Source: Pseudonocardia parietis | GTDB taxonomy: Bacteria > Actinomycetota > Actinomycetes > Mycobacteriales > Pseudonocardiaceae | Reading direction: 5' to 3' | Assembly: GCF_017876315.1 (NCBI RefSeq) | Contig: NZ_JAGINU010000001.1 | Location: 930,001 to 994,000 of the forward strand | Length of the DNA stretch: 64,000 nucleotides | Shown: one piece after another, positions 32,903 through 41,153 of the stretch | How positions within the stretch are numbered: position 1 is the stretch's first letter | Layout of the letters: each line of letters opens with the position of its first letter | Position numbers and translations under genes: made by a program | Notes under the pieces: model-generated | Database searches by the model: none | Told to the model about the DNA's origin: nothing | Seen by the model: the letters and a program-made list of their open reading frames with translations, nothing else

Positions 32903-33892
32903 ATGACCGTGAAGTGGGGAGTCATCGGACCGGGCCGGATCGCCGACAGCGTCGTGCCGGACTTCGCGCACGTCCCGGGCGCCGAACCGGTCGCCGTCGC
33001 GTCCCGGTCCGCCGAGCGCGGCGAGGCCTTCGCCCGCAGGCACGGAATCGGACGGGTGCACACCGGCTACCGCGCGATCATCGAGGACCCGGACGTCGAC
33101 GTCCTCTACATCGCCACCCCGCACCCGCAGCACCGCGCGATCTCGCTGGCCGCCCTGGACGCCGGCAAGGCGATCATGGTGGAGAAGGCGTTCACGGTCA
33201 GCTCGGTGGCCACCCGGGAGATCGCCACGGTCGCGCGCAACCGCGGCGTCTTCGCGATGGAGGCCATGTGGACGCGGTTCTTCCCGGCGATCATCCGGCT
33301 CCGCGAGCTGGTCGCCGAGGGCGCGATCGGTGAGGTCCGCTCGGTGCAGGCCGACCTCGGCGTCCGCAACCGGACGCCCGTCGAGGACCGCTTCTACTCC
33401 GCGGAGCTGGGCGGTGGCGCGTTGTTCGATCTCGGTGTCTACGTGGTCTCGTTCGCCCAGATGCTGCTGGGCAGCCCGTCGGTGATCTCCGCGACGGGCG
33501 CGCTCACGCCGTCCGGTGTCGACATCGAGGAGTCGATCCTGCTCGGCTGGCCGGGCGGTCGCAGCGCGGCACTGCAGGTCAGCCTGCAGTGCGCGATGCC
33601 CGGCTCGGCCCGCGTGATCGGCACCGAGGGCTGGATCGAGGTGCCCCCGCGCTTCCACCACCCGGACCGGATCGTCGTGCACCGGTACGGCGCCGACCCC
33701 GAGGAGATCGTGCTGCCGGGCACCGGGCGCGGCTACGCCCACGAGATCGACGAGGTCACCCGCCGGGTCGCCGCGGGGGAGACGGAGAGCCCGGTGATGC
33801 CGCTGGCCGACACCGTCGCGGTGCAGGACATCATGGCCGCGGTCGCCGACCGGATCGGGATGGTGCCCGAGGAGGGCCCGGCCGTGCTCTGA
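32903..33892 (+). CDS. Gfo/Idh/MocA family oxidoreductase
   Basis: A 329-residue NAD(P)-dependent dehydrogenase. The N-terminal Rossmann fold has GVIGPGRIADSV. The EKAFTV motif near residue 95 carries the conserved Lys, and the C-terminal alpha/beta domain begins at VRSVQADLG. It is closest in style to trans-1,2-dihydrobenzene-1,2-diol dehydrogenase and D-xylose dehydrogenase relatives. The ATG is 8 nt after CAGGAT, a leaderless-like pattern. The substrate is probably a sugar or diol; this is not certain. Confidence 0.88.
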   Translation: MTVKWGVIGPGRIADSVVPDFAHVPGAEPVAVASRSAERGEAFARRHGIGRVHTGYRAIIEDPDVDVLYIATPHPQHRAISLAALDAGKAIMVEKAFTVSSVATREIATVARNRGVFAMEAMWTRFFPAIIRLRELVAEGAIGEVRSVQADLGVRNRTPVEDRFYSAELGGGALFDLGVYVVSFAQMLLGSPSVISATGALTPSGVDIEESILLGWPGGRSAALQVSLQCAMPGSARVIGTEGWIEVPPRFHHPDRIVVHRYGADPEEIVLPGTGRGYAHEIDEVTRRVAAGETESPVMPLADTVAVQDIMAAVADRIGMVPEEGPAVL

Positions 33893-33900
33893 GTCGCGCA

Positions 33901-33930
33901 GCCGGTTGTTGCTGTGACGCAACAATCGGC
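33901..33930 (+). terminator. Hairpin after Gfo/Idh gene
   Basis: Stem GCCG-G-TTGTTGC / GCAACAA-T-CGGC (one G-T wobble) with a TGTGAC loop, 8 bp after the stop and 45 bp before the next start. Its AT-containing arms would also suit an operator for the downstream transporter gene. Confidence 0.55.
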
Positions 33931-33974
33931 AGCAAGAGGTTTACGTCGCGCAAACGGCGGTGTAGACCAGCCCG

Positions 33975-35441
33975 GTGACCGACCTCACGACACCATCAGA
34001 AGGCCGGGAGAAGACCTTTCTCGGCCACCCCACCCAGCTCGGAACGCTGTTCGGCGTCGAGATGTGGGAGCGATTCTCCTTCTACGGCATGCAGGCGATC
34101 CTGCTGCTGTACATGTACACCACCGTCACCGAAGGCGGCCTCGGCTACGACCAGGGTGTCGCCGCAGGCGTCGTCGGCGCCTACGGCGGCACCGTCTACC
34201 TCTCCACGATCCTCACCGCCTGGGCGGGTGACCGGCTGTTCGGCCCGGAACGGGTGCTGTTCGGCAGCGCGATCTCGGTCATGGCCGGGCACATCTCGCT
34301 GGCGCTGCTTCCCGGCAGCACCGGGCTCGCCATCGGTCTGGTGCTGGTCGCGCTGGGCAGCGGCGGCATCAAGGCGAACGCGTCGACCATCATCGCGATG
34401 CTCTACGGCGAGGGCGACGACCGCCGCGATGCCGGATTCTCGATCTTCTACCTGGGTGTGAACATCGGCGCCCTGGTCGGCCAGATCCTCACCCCGGTCC
34501 TGCAGGAGACTGCCGGGTTCCACTGGGGCTTCGGCCTGGCCGCCGTCGGCATGGCGGCCGGTCTGACCCAGTACTCGTTCTTCCGGAAGAACCTCCCGCC
34601 GGAGGGCAGGATCGTCCCCAACCCGCTGCCGCGGGCGCAGAAGGTGCGTGCCGGGGTGATCGGCGCCGTCGTTCTCGTCGTGGTGCTGATCCTGGTCTTC
34701 ACCGATGTGATCAACGCCGGGCGGCTCGACCTGATCGTCACCGCGATCGTCGCCGTCGCCACCGTCGCCTACTTCACGCTGATGCTGACCAGTCCGAAGG
34801 TGGACCGGATCGAGCGCCGCCGGGTCCTCGCGTTCCTGCCGATGTGGGTCGCCAGCGCGGTCTTCTGGGCGATCTTCCAGCAGATCTTCACCGTCCTGCT
34901 GATCTACGCCGACGAGCGGACGAACCGGAACGTGTTCGGCCTGTTCGAGATCCCGGCCGGCTCGGTACAGGCGATCGAGCCGCTGTTCGTGGTGCTGCTG
35001 GCGGGCGTCTTCGCCACGGTGTGGACCAAGCTGGGGCCGCGCCAGCCGTCGTCGCCGCTGAAGATGGCCATCGGCACGATCATCATCGGCGCCGGTTTCC
35101 TGCTGTTCGTGCCGCTGGCCGGCACCGGCGCGAACGGCACCCCGCTGCTCGCGCTGGCCGGCATCCTGCTGATCTTCTGCATCGGCGAGCTGTTCACCTC
35201 GCCGGTCGGGCAGTCGCTGTCCACGAAGCTCGCCCCGAATGCGTTCCGCACCCAGATGGTGGCGCTGTTCTACCTGTCGGTGGCGATGGGCACGGTGCTC
35301 GCCGGCGTGCTCGCCGAGTTCTACAGCGCCGACAACGAGGTGGCGTACTTCGGCATCACCGGTATCGCGGCGATCGTCGTGGGCCTGGTCGTCGTGGCGA
35401 TCGTGCCGAAGCTGAAGGTACTGATGGAAGGCGTTCGCTGA
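33975..35441 (+). CDS. Proton-dependent oligopeptide transporter (POT/PTR2)
   Basis: A 488-residue inner-membrane di/tripeptide:H+ symporter with about 14 helices. Family motifs are GVEMWERFSFYGMQAILLLYM at the first helix (the ExxER-type proton site region), GDRLFG in loop 2-3, and FSIFYLGVNIGALVG at helix 5. The GTG at 33975 is 6 nt after TAGACC. It stands alone. Confidence 0.93.
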   Translation: MTDLTTPSEGREKTFLGHPTQLGTLFGVEMWERFSFYGMQAILLLYMYTTVTEGGLGYDQGVAAGVVGAYGGTVYLSTILTAWAGDRLFGPERVLFGSAISVMAGHISLALLPGSTGLAIGLVLVALGSGGIKANASTIIAMLYGEGDDRRDAGFSIFYLGVNIGALVGQILTPVLQETAGFHWGFGLAAVGMAAGLTQYSFFRKNLPPEGRIVPNPLPRAQKVRAGVIGAVVLVVVLILVFTDVINAGRLDLIVTAIVAVATVAYFTLMLTSPKVDRIERRRVLAFLPMWVASAVFWAIFQQIFTVLLIYADERTNRNVFGLFEIPAGSVQAIEPLFVVLLAGVFATVWTKLGPRQPSSPLKMAIGTIIIGAGFLLFVPLAGTGANGTPLLALAGILLIFCIGELFTSPVGQSLSTKLAPNAFRTQMVALFYLSVAMGTVLAGVLAEFYSADNEVAYFGITGIAAIVVGLVVVAIVPKLKVLMEGVR

Positions 35442-35517
35442 CCATTGTCGAACACGAGTTCGAGCTGTCCCCAGCCGCATCCACACCTGTGGACAACTCG
35501 AGCTCCCTGTGGGCGGA

Positions 35518-35796
35518 CTACCGGCGACGGGTGCGGCGGACCGTGGGCCGGTCCATCCCGTCGCCGGTCATCTCCCGGGCGATCCGCACGACGTGCGCGC
35601 GGACGTCCGGGGGCTGGTCGGCGATCCGCATCGCCAGCAGTTCCAGGATCGAGGCCAGTCCGAACGCCATCTCGGGGCGCGACAGACCGGCGTAGTGCGC
35701 CTGGACGGCCTCGTGGCGTAGCCGGGACGCGGCGGCCAGCACCGTCTCGCGGTCGGCACGCAGTGCGGACAACCGGCGTCGTTCGTGTGTGTTCAT
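35518..35796 (-). CDS. Hypothetical protein, 92 aa
   Basis: A small, helical, charged protein: MNTHERRRLSALRAD at the start, amphipathic ALLY/AMRI helices in the middle (MAFGLASILELLAMRIADQPP), and an Arg-rich tail. Third codon positions are nearly all G or C, which supports coding. The ribosome site is poorly placed (GGGGGAG only 1 nt before ATG) and lies in a hairpin arm (35798-35807 with 35830-35839), so either the start is different or translation is regulated. Function unknown. Confidence 0.5.
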   Translation of the reverse strand: MNTHERRRLSALRADRETVLAAASRLRHEAVQAHYAGLSRPEMAFGLASILELLAMRIADQPPDVRAHVVRIAREMTGDGMDRPTVRRTRRR

Positions 35797-35840
35797 GCTC
35801 CCCCGGGGTCGGGCGGTCGGTGCGGTCCGCCCGGGGGAGC

Positions 35841-35870
35841 GGGCGCGGGACCAGCGTGCCTCCCGCGCCC
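35841..35870 (-). terminator. Terminator hairpin
   Basis: Perfect 10-bp arms GGGCGCGGGA / TCCCGCGCCC with a 10-nt loop, downstream of the leftward DUF1772 gene. Confidence 0.7.
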
Positions 35871-35915
35871 CTCCGGGGCCAGCCGTGTCCCCGAGATGTC
35901 GCACACACGTTCGAC

Positions 35916-36350
35916 TCAGGGGATGAGCAGGACCACGGTGAGTGCCGAGGTCGCCGCCCGGACGTGGTTCGCGACCGTCCACCGCCGCGCGAGCGGGCCC
36001 CACTCCCCGCCGCGGTCGACCGCGGTGTTGATCGGGATGTTCACCGACGGCGTCACCACGAAACCGGCCAGTCCGGCCAGTGCCCCGGCGATCCGGAGCG
36101 GGTCCCGGGCGAGCACGGCGGTGACCAGCAGCGCGGCGCAGGCCAGGGCGGTGCCGCCGAACAGCAGCCCGAACACCGGGTTCAGGATCGCCCGGTTCAC
36201 CTCCCGCATCGTCGCGGTCGCCTCGCCGGGCGGGCGCCGCCGCAGCCCGGGCAGCACCGCAACCGAGAACGCCAGGTAGATACCGCCGAGCAGGCCGGAC
36301 CCGGTGACGACGACGCCGTCGAGGACCGCGCCGAGGAGCGCGGCGATCAC
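35916..36350 (-). CDS. DUF1772 (anthrone oxygenase-like) membrane protein
   Basis: A 144-residue protein with four helices. GGIYLAFSVAVLPGLRR, MREVNRAILNPVFGLLFGG, TPSVNIPINTAVD and WTVANHVRAATSALTVVLL are typical DUF1772 features, including the conserved Asn residues. The GTG start overlaps the NmrA stop by 4 bp, so the two are coupled and share AraC control. Some DUF1772 proteins act on anthrone-like polyketides; no polyketide genes are here. Confidence 0.85.
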   Translation of the reverse strand: MIAALLGAVLDGVVVTGSGLLGGIYLAFSVAVLPGLRRRPPGEATATMREVNRAILNPVFGLLFGGTALACAALLVTAVLARDPLRIAGALAGLAGFVVTPSVNIPINTAVDRGGEWGPLARRWTVANHVRAATSALTVVLLIP

Positions 36351-37210
36351 GACGCGACCCCCGCGGCCCACTCCTGGACGGTCAGGACACCGGTGACGTC
36401 CCCGCGCGGGCCGTGCGCCCGTACCCGGCCGGCGTTGAACGCCCGGTTCATCGCGACGTGCAGCCGCGCGACGTCGGCCGACAGGCCCGCCTCCTGCAGC
36501 AGCTCCTCCATCTCGGTGTCCGGCACCCGGACGTAGGTCGCGCCGGGTACGCCCAGTGCGGGCCCGAGCGCCGCGACGACCTCGGGCACCGTCCGGTCCG
36601 CTGCGCCCTGCACCTCGACGACGCCCGGCGCGGACGACGCCAGCAGGGCGGCGGCCGCGGCCCTGCCGACGTCCCGGGTGGCCACCATCGGCAGTGCGAC
36701 CTCCGGGTCGATCGAGTCGGCGTGCACGCCGTGGGTGCGCACAGCCTCGGCCGAGTGCAGGAACGACTCGAGGAACAGTCCCGGCCGGACGACGGTGACG
36801 CGGGCGTCGAGCGTCGCGAGCCGCCCCTCCTGTTCGTGCAGGCTGCCGAGGTAGCCGGTCGCGGACAGGTCCGGACCACCCGGCACCTCGGCGCCGAGCG
36901 AGCTCAGCGCGACCACCCGCGGCACCCCGGCGTCGTGCAGCGCCGCGACGACCGAGCTCCCGAGCCGGGCCTGATGGGACGCGTGGTCGGGGGCCGTGAC
37001 GTCGAACGGCAGTAGGACGAACGCGGCGTCCGCGCCGTCGAACGCCCGGCGCAGGAACGCCGGGTCGCCCATGTCGCCGGGCCAGGGCTCGCTGCCCGCA
37101 GCCGCCCGGTCGACGGTCCGGGCGACCGCACGGACCCGCACCCCGGCCGCGAGCAGGTCGCGGACGACCTGCGAACCCACGTTCCCGGTCGCTCCCAGAA
37201 CAGTGATCAT
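36347..37210 (-). CDS. NmrA-like NAD(P)-binding protein
   Basis: A 287-residue atypical short-chain dehydrogenase. The N-terminal motif is TVLGATGNVGSQVV (GxxGxxG). VVALSSLGAEVPGG follows, and the C-terminal substrate half has VATRDVGRAAAAALL. The usual Tyr-x-x-x-Lys is absent, as in NmrA/azoreductase-like members that bind rather than oxidise, although some reduce quinones. A strong AAGGAGC lies upstream of the ATG. It is divergent from an AraC gene across 134 bp. Confidence 0.87.
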   Translation of the reverse strand: MITVLGATGNVGSQVVRDLLAAGVRVRAVARTVDRAAAGSEPWPGDMGDPAFLRRAFDGADAAFVLLPFDVTAPDHASHQARLGSSVVAALHDAGVPRVVALSSLGAEVPGGPDLSATGYLGSLHEQEGRLATLDARVTVVRPGLFLESFLHSAEAVRTHGVHADSIDPEVALPMVATRDVGRAAAAALLASSAPGVVEVQGAADRTVPEVVAALGPALGVPGATYVRVPDTEMEELLQEAGLSADVARLHVAMNRAFNAGRVRAHGPRGDVTGVLTVQEWAAGVAS

Positions 37211-37296
37211 GACGTGCTCCTTCGGTCGATGTGCGTCCATCCTGTGCCGACGGGACAGGACGCAGAAGCACCATCGATCCGGTTCTGTTGCTCGAT

Positions 37297-37325
37297 CGTC
37301 CACAACTGGGGATGGACTGTGGACG
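37297..37325. promoter_or_regulatory. Inverted repeat in AraC/NmrA divergent promoter
   Basis: Perfect 8-bp arms CGTCCACA / TGTGGACG separated by 13 nt, centred in the intergenic region and 20 bp before the AraC start. It is a likely site for the AraC regulator or for a dimeric repressor of both units. Confidence 0.5.
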
Positions 37326-37344
37326 CCGATGTCATGCTGTCCTC

Positions 37345-38328
37345 ATGCCCGCCGCCCCGCCGTTCCCGGTCGCCGACCCGCTCGGCGAGGCGCTGCACGT
37401 ACTGCGGATGGACGGCGTCTTCTACTGCCGTTCCGAGCTCACCGAGCCGTGGGGGATGACGCTGCCCGCGACACCGGGCTGCCTCTGGTTCCACGTCGTC
37501 ACCTCCGGCGGGTGCCGGCTGACCGCGGACGGCGCGGACCACGTGCTCCGGCCCGGCGAGCTCGTCCTCGTGCCGCACGGCGCCGGGCACGTGCTGCGCA
37601 GCGCGCCGGGCGTGCTCGCGCCGGACATCCGGTCGATCCCGCACCCGGTGCTCGGCGGCCGTTTCGCGCTGCTCCGGCACGGCGGCGACGGCCCGGCGAC
37701 CCGGATGGTGTGCGGCGCCGTCCGGTTCGGGCATCCCGCGGCCCGCGATCTCGTCGACCGGCTGCCGGGGCTGGTCCGGGTCGAGTCCTCGCCGCGCGGT
37801 GACCGTGTCCAGGACACCCTCCGGCTGATCGCCGCCGAGGTCGAGGACGGTGGTCCCGGCAGCGACGCGGTGATCACCCGGCTGGCCGACGTGCTGGTCA
37901 TCCAGGCCGTCCGCGGCCGGCTGGAGGCCGACGACGGAGCCCGCACCGGCTGGCTCGGGGCGCTGGCCGACGAGCGGATCGGCCACGCGCTCGCCGCGGT
38001 GCACCGTGCTCCGGAGCGCGACTGGACGGTCGCGACCCTCGCGGCGACGGCGGCGATGTCCCGGTCGGCCTTCGCGGCGCGGTTCACCGAGCTCGTCGGC
38101 GAGCCCGCGATGACCTACGTGACGCGGTGGCGGATGAACACCGCCGTCGACGTCCTGTCAGGGGGTGATGCGACAGTGGCCGAGGTCGCGCGCCGGTTCG
38201 GCTACCGGTCCGAGGCGGCGTTCGCGCGGGCCTTCGCTCGGGTCGTCGGTGAGCCCGCCGGACGGGTGCGCCGGCGGGCCGCGGCGCGTGGTCCCGCCGG
38301 GCTCGAGGTGTTCGCGGAGCCGGTCTGA
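37345..38328 (+). CDS. AraC family regulator with cupin_6 domain
   Basis: A 327-residue regulator. The N-terminal cupin-like sensory domain has DPLGEALHVLRMDGVFYCRSEL and LWFHVVTSGGCRL, then VLVPHGAGHVL. The C-terminal AraC domain has WTVATLAATAAMSRSAFAARFTELVGEPAMTY and ATVAEVARRFGYRSEAAFARAFARVVGEPAGRVRR. This architecture often controls adjacent NmrA or SDR genes. The ATG follows CATGCT by 6 nt. Confidence 0.92.
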   Translation: MPAAPPFPVADPLGEALHVLRMDGVFYCRSELTEPWGMTLPATPGCLWFHVVTSGGCRLTADGADHVLRPGELVLVPHGAGHVLRSAPGVLAPDIRSIPHPVLGGRFALLRHGGDGPATRMVCGAVRFGHPAARDLVDRLPGLVRVESSPRGDRVQDTLRLIAAEVEDGGPGSDAVITRLADVLVIQAVRGRLEADDGARTGWLGALADERIGHALAAVHRAPERDWTVATLAATAAMSRSAFAARFTELVGEPAMTYVTRWRMNTAVDVLSGGDATVAEVARRFGYRSEAAFARAFARVVGEPAGRVRRRAAARGPAGLEVFAEPV

Positions 38329-38780
38329 CGGCACTCCGGGGGTGTCGTACGCATGTTCGACGCAGGGGTGCTACGCTGCAACGACGCGACAGAGAAGGGA
38401 CTCGATCCGCTCGTATCGAGCAGTATTACGACGAGCGTAGACAGGCGTATGCGACCTCATCGGGCGTGCTCGATGACGAGATATCGACGTGTCTCGGTGG
38501 ATGGCTAGAAAGCGGTAGACGCGGCGATCGGGCGCCGTCGATGCCGGAGTATCGGGCTGTATCGGACATGGCCGATACTTCGTTAGACGCTGGCATCGAC
38601 CAGCGTCGACCTTAGTATGCCGCCGTCTAGTGCTGCCCCGAGACAGTCCGATGCGCCGCGATCGGCTGCGCCCGCTCCGCTCTCTCGACCGAGATGAGGG
38701 GTACGCCAGGGCTGTCGCGGAGGCCGTCGGGAGCCCTGGTGTACCCCTCGTGGTGCGATCCGGGGCGCGCGGTGCCCGGG
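38329..38780. other. Gene-free, AT-richer region
   Basis: Across 452 bp no convincing gene is seen. The stretch 38401-38640 averages about 60% G+C against about 73% elsewhere. Short open frames exist (for example 38353-38508, about 50 codons), but they lack ribosome sites and the third-position bias. It may be a remnant of an eroded gene or mobile element. It ends in a long hairpin. Confidence 0.6.
38696..38749 (-). terminator. Long hairpin downstream of ECF41 gene
   Basis: 18-bp arms GAGGGGTACGCCAGGGCT and its complement (one G-U type mismatch) with an 18-nt centre, 31 bp after the sigma factor stop. It is a probable terminator, or a short inverted-repeat remnant of a mobile element. Confidence 0.6.
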
Positions 38781-39665
38781 CTACAGGTGGGCGAGCTTGT
38801 CCGGGTTCCGCACGGTGTAGACGGCGGTGACCAGGTCCGTGCCCTCGACGTCGGACACCTCCAGCAGGACCGCCGTGTGGACGATGCCGTCCTCGCGCAG
38901 CAGGACCGCCGGCATCTCGTTGAGCACCCCGAACTCCGGCCCGGCGGCCGGCAGCGGCCGGCGGGTGAGCCCGACGAGCAACCGGGCGACCTTCTCCCGC
39001 CCGTGAATCGGGCGGAGGGCCGCCGAGGCCTTCCCGCCGCCGTCGGAGAGCTGGACCGCCTCCGGCGCCAGCATGGCCGTCACGGCGTCGAGGTCGCCGC
39101 CGAGCGTCGCGTCCACGAACGCCTCCGCGACCCGGCGCGCCCGGTCCGGCGGGACGGTGAACCGCGGCCGCCGGGCGCTGACGTGCTCGCGGGCCCGGTG
39201 GGCGATCTGCCGGACGGTGGCGACCGGCCGGGCGAGGGTCGCGGCGATCTCGTCGTAGCCGAGGTCGAAGGCCTCCCGCAGCACGAACACCGCCCGCTCG
39301 TCGGGGGACAGGGTCTCCAGCACCAGCAGCATCGCGACCGTCACGTCGTCGGTGCGCAGTGCCCGGTCGGCCGCGTCATCCCCGGCCGGTAGCGGCTCGG
39401 GCAGCCACTGCCCCGGGTAGGTCTCCCTGGTCCGGGCGGTGCTCCGGAGCCGGTTCAGCGCCTGCCGGGTGACGATCCGGGCCAGATACGCGCGCGGGTT
39501 GGCCACCTCGGCGTGGTCCACGGCGGACCACCGCAGCCAGCTGTCCTGCAGGACGTCCTCGACGTCGGCCACGCTGCCGAGCAGCTCGTAGGCCAGCCGG
39601 AACAGCAGCCCGCGGTGCCGGTCGAACTCGGCGAGCGGGCCGTCGTCCGGGGCCGGGGCGGTCAT
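38781..39665 (-). CDS. sigJ: ECF41-type RNA polymerase sigma factor (SigJ-like)
   Basis: A 294-residue extracytoplasmic-function sigma factor. Sigma2 has DVEDVLQDSWLRW; sigma4 has LSPDERAVFVLREAFDLGYDEIA and VATVRQIAHRAREHV. A C-terminal SnoaL-like domain of about 100 residues follows. All three ECF41 hallmark motifs are visible: WLPEP near residue 87, DGGGK near residue 220 and NPDKL at the end. In ECF41 the C-terminal extension, not an anti-sigma factor, regulates activity, and the partner gene encodes an oxidoreductase. Here the start overlaps such a gene by 4 bp. The symbol reflects similarity to mycobacterial SigJ. Confidence 0.9.
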   Translation of the reverse strand: MTAPAPDDGPLAEFDRHRGLLFRLAYELLGSVADVEDVLQDSWLRWSAVDHAEVANPRAYLARIVTRQALNRLRSTARTRETYPGQWLPEPLPAGDDAADRALRTDDVTVAMLLVLETLSPDERAVFVLREAFDLGYDEIAATLARPVATVRQIAHRAREHVSARRPRFTVPPDRARRVAEAFVDATLGGDLDAVTAMLAPEAVQLSDGGGKASAALRPIHGREKVARLLVGLTRRPLPAAGPEFGVLNEMPAVLLREDGIVHTAVLLEVSDVEGTDLVTAVYTVRNPDKLAHL

Positions 39666-40228
39666 GCCGCGCGCCCCCGCACCGCGCGCAGCGTGTACCG
39701 GCAGACCTGCTCCTTGACCAGTGCGCCGGCCCGCCCGCCCACCGTGAGCCGGCGTGGCCGGTCGCGGGAGTCGACGAGCTGCACGACCGCGTCCCCGGCG
39801 CCGACGATCAGCCCGCCGACGACGGTGACGGCCCGGCCGTCCGGCAGCGCCGCGACGGCGTCGTGCAGCCGGGTCGCGCCCTCCAGGGTGTCCACCCGGT
39901 GACCGTCGCCCGGCGCCGGTCCACCCCCGCTGCCGACCGCGTACACCAGGCGATCGAACCGCAGGAGGTCTCCGCCGTCCAGGGTCACCGCACCGTCCCC
40001 GATCGCGGTGACCCGCGCCCGCCTCGTCCGCACCCGTGGATCGAGCACCCGGCGCAGCGGCACGGTCGCCGCGCCGCTGCCGGCGGCGAGACGGTGCAAC
40101 CGGATCCGCTCGACGAACTCGTCGCGCGGGTCCAGCACCGTCACCTCGCCGGCCCGCGCGGCCGCGATCCGGTTCGCCGCCGTCACACCCGCGTAGCCCG
40201 CGCCGATCACCAGCACCGTCGTGGTCAT
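39662..40228 (-). CDS. NDH-2-like FAD oxidoreductase, internally shortened
   Basis: A 188-residue flavoprotein. The N-terminal FAD motif VLVIGAGYAGVTAANRIA is intact, followed by EFVERIRLHRLAAG and FDRLVYAVGSG. The text then jumps from AVTVVGG, where the second Rossmann fold should begin, directly to a C-terminal VGAGDAVVQLVDSRDRP and VKEQVCRYTLRAVRG. Relatives are about 370-400 residues, so roughly 180 residues, including the NAD(P)H domain, seem lost in frame. It is probably non-catalytic or a pseudogene, but the frame and the ATGA overlap with the sigma gene are kept. Confidence 0.75.
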   Translation of the reverse strand: MTTTVLVIGAGYAGVTAANRIAAARAGEVTVLDPRDEFVERIRLHRLAAGSGAATVPLRRVLDPRVRTRRARVTAIGDGAVTLDGGDLLRFDRLVYAVGSGGGPAPGDGHRVDTLEGATRLHDAVAALPDGRAVTVVGGLIVGAGDAVVQLVDSRDRPRRLTVGGRAGALVKEQVCRYTLRAVRGRAA

Positions 40229-40265
40229 GACCTGCTCCTTCACCGTCGTCCGTCGGCCGCCATGG

Positions 40266-40294
40266 GGACACCGGGCGCGACACCGGACGTGACA
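40266..40294 (-). promoter_or_regulatory. Candidate ECF41 promoter
   Basis: On the minus strand, TGTCACG (40288-40294) is followed after 16 nt by GTGTCC, 38 bp upstream of the shortened oxidoreductase. ECF41 factors prefer a TGTCAC-type -35 element, so autoregulation is plausible; the -10 match (GTC within it) is partial. The area also forms a palindrome CGTGAC ... GTCACG (40288-40313). Confidence 0.45.
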
Positions 40295-40337
40295 GGGTGT
40301 GGCACACGTCACGCAGCGGGCGTGCCAGGGTGGCCGC

Positions 40338-41075
40338 ATGAGTGGCGTGGCGGTGGTGACCGGGGCGGGATCGGGCATCGGCGAGGCGGTGACCCGCGCA
40401 CTGCTCGACGACGGCTGGCAGGTCGCGCTGGCCGGGCGGCGGGTGGACCGGCTCGACGCCGTCGCGGGCGGGCGTGCCGGCACCCTGACGGTGGCCACCG
40501 ACGTCGCCGATCCGGAGTCGGTCGCGGCGCTGTTCGCCGCGGTACGGAAGCGCTGGGGGCGGGTCGACCTCCTGGTCAACAACGCCGGCACGTTCGGGCC
40601 CGGCGGGACCGTCGACGAGATCACCGTCGAGGACTGGACGGACACCGTCGCGGTCAACCTGACCGGGTCGTTCCTCTGTGCGCGAGCGGCATTCGCCGCG
40701 ATGCGGGCCCAGGACCCGCAGGGCGGCCGGATCATCAACAACGGGTCGATCTCGGCGCACGTGCCGCGGCCGGGCAGCGCCGCGTACACCGCGACCAAGC
40801 ACGCGGTCACCGGGCTCACCAGGTCGCTGTCGCTCGACGGCCGGGAGTTCGGCATCGCCTGCGGACAGATCGACATCGGCAACGCGGCCACCGACATGAC
40901 CGCGGGTGTGGCGGCCGGGGCGAAGCAGGCCGACGGTTCGGTGCAGCCGGAGGCGACGTTCGACGCGGCGCACGTGGGACAGGCCGTCCGCTACATGGCG
41001 GCGCTGCCGCTGGAGGCGAACGTGCAGTTCCTGACGATCGCGGCGACGACGATGCCGTGGCTGGCCCGCGGTTGA
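40338..41075 (+). CDS. Short-chain dehydrogenase/reductase
   Basis: A 245-residue classical SDR. Cofactor motif [11 protein letters not shown] is at residues 8-18, NNAG near residue 85, and the catalytic Ser in NNGSISAH plus Tyr-x-x-x-Lys in AAYTATKHA. The ATG at 40338 is 6 nt after CAGGGT. It is divergent from the ECF41 unit and may share its regulation. Substrate unknown. Confidence 0.9.
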   Translation: MSGVAVVTGAGSGIGEAVTRALLDDGWQVALAGRRVDRLDAVAGGRAGTLTVATDVADPESVAALFAAVRKRWGRVDLLVNNAGTFGPGGTVDEITVEDWTDTVAVNLTGSFLCARAAFAAMRAQDPQGGRIINNGSISAHVPRPGSAAYTATKHAVTGLTRSLSLDGREFGIACGQIDIGNAATDMTAGVAAGAKQADGSVQPEATFDAAHVGQAVRYMAALPLEANVQFLTIAATTMPWLARG

Positions 41076-41153
41076 GTGCCGTCTCGTTGTGAGACGCGCT
41101 CATCGCCCCGGGATGCCACAATGACGTGAGCCACATCACCGGGAGGGGCGCGG

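Noticed and set aside
38353..38508. A roughly 50-codon frame starting MFDAGVLRC
   Set aside because: It lacks a ribosome site and the third-position G/C bias, lies in a decayed AT-richer region, and resembles nothing known.
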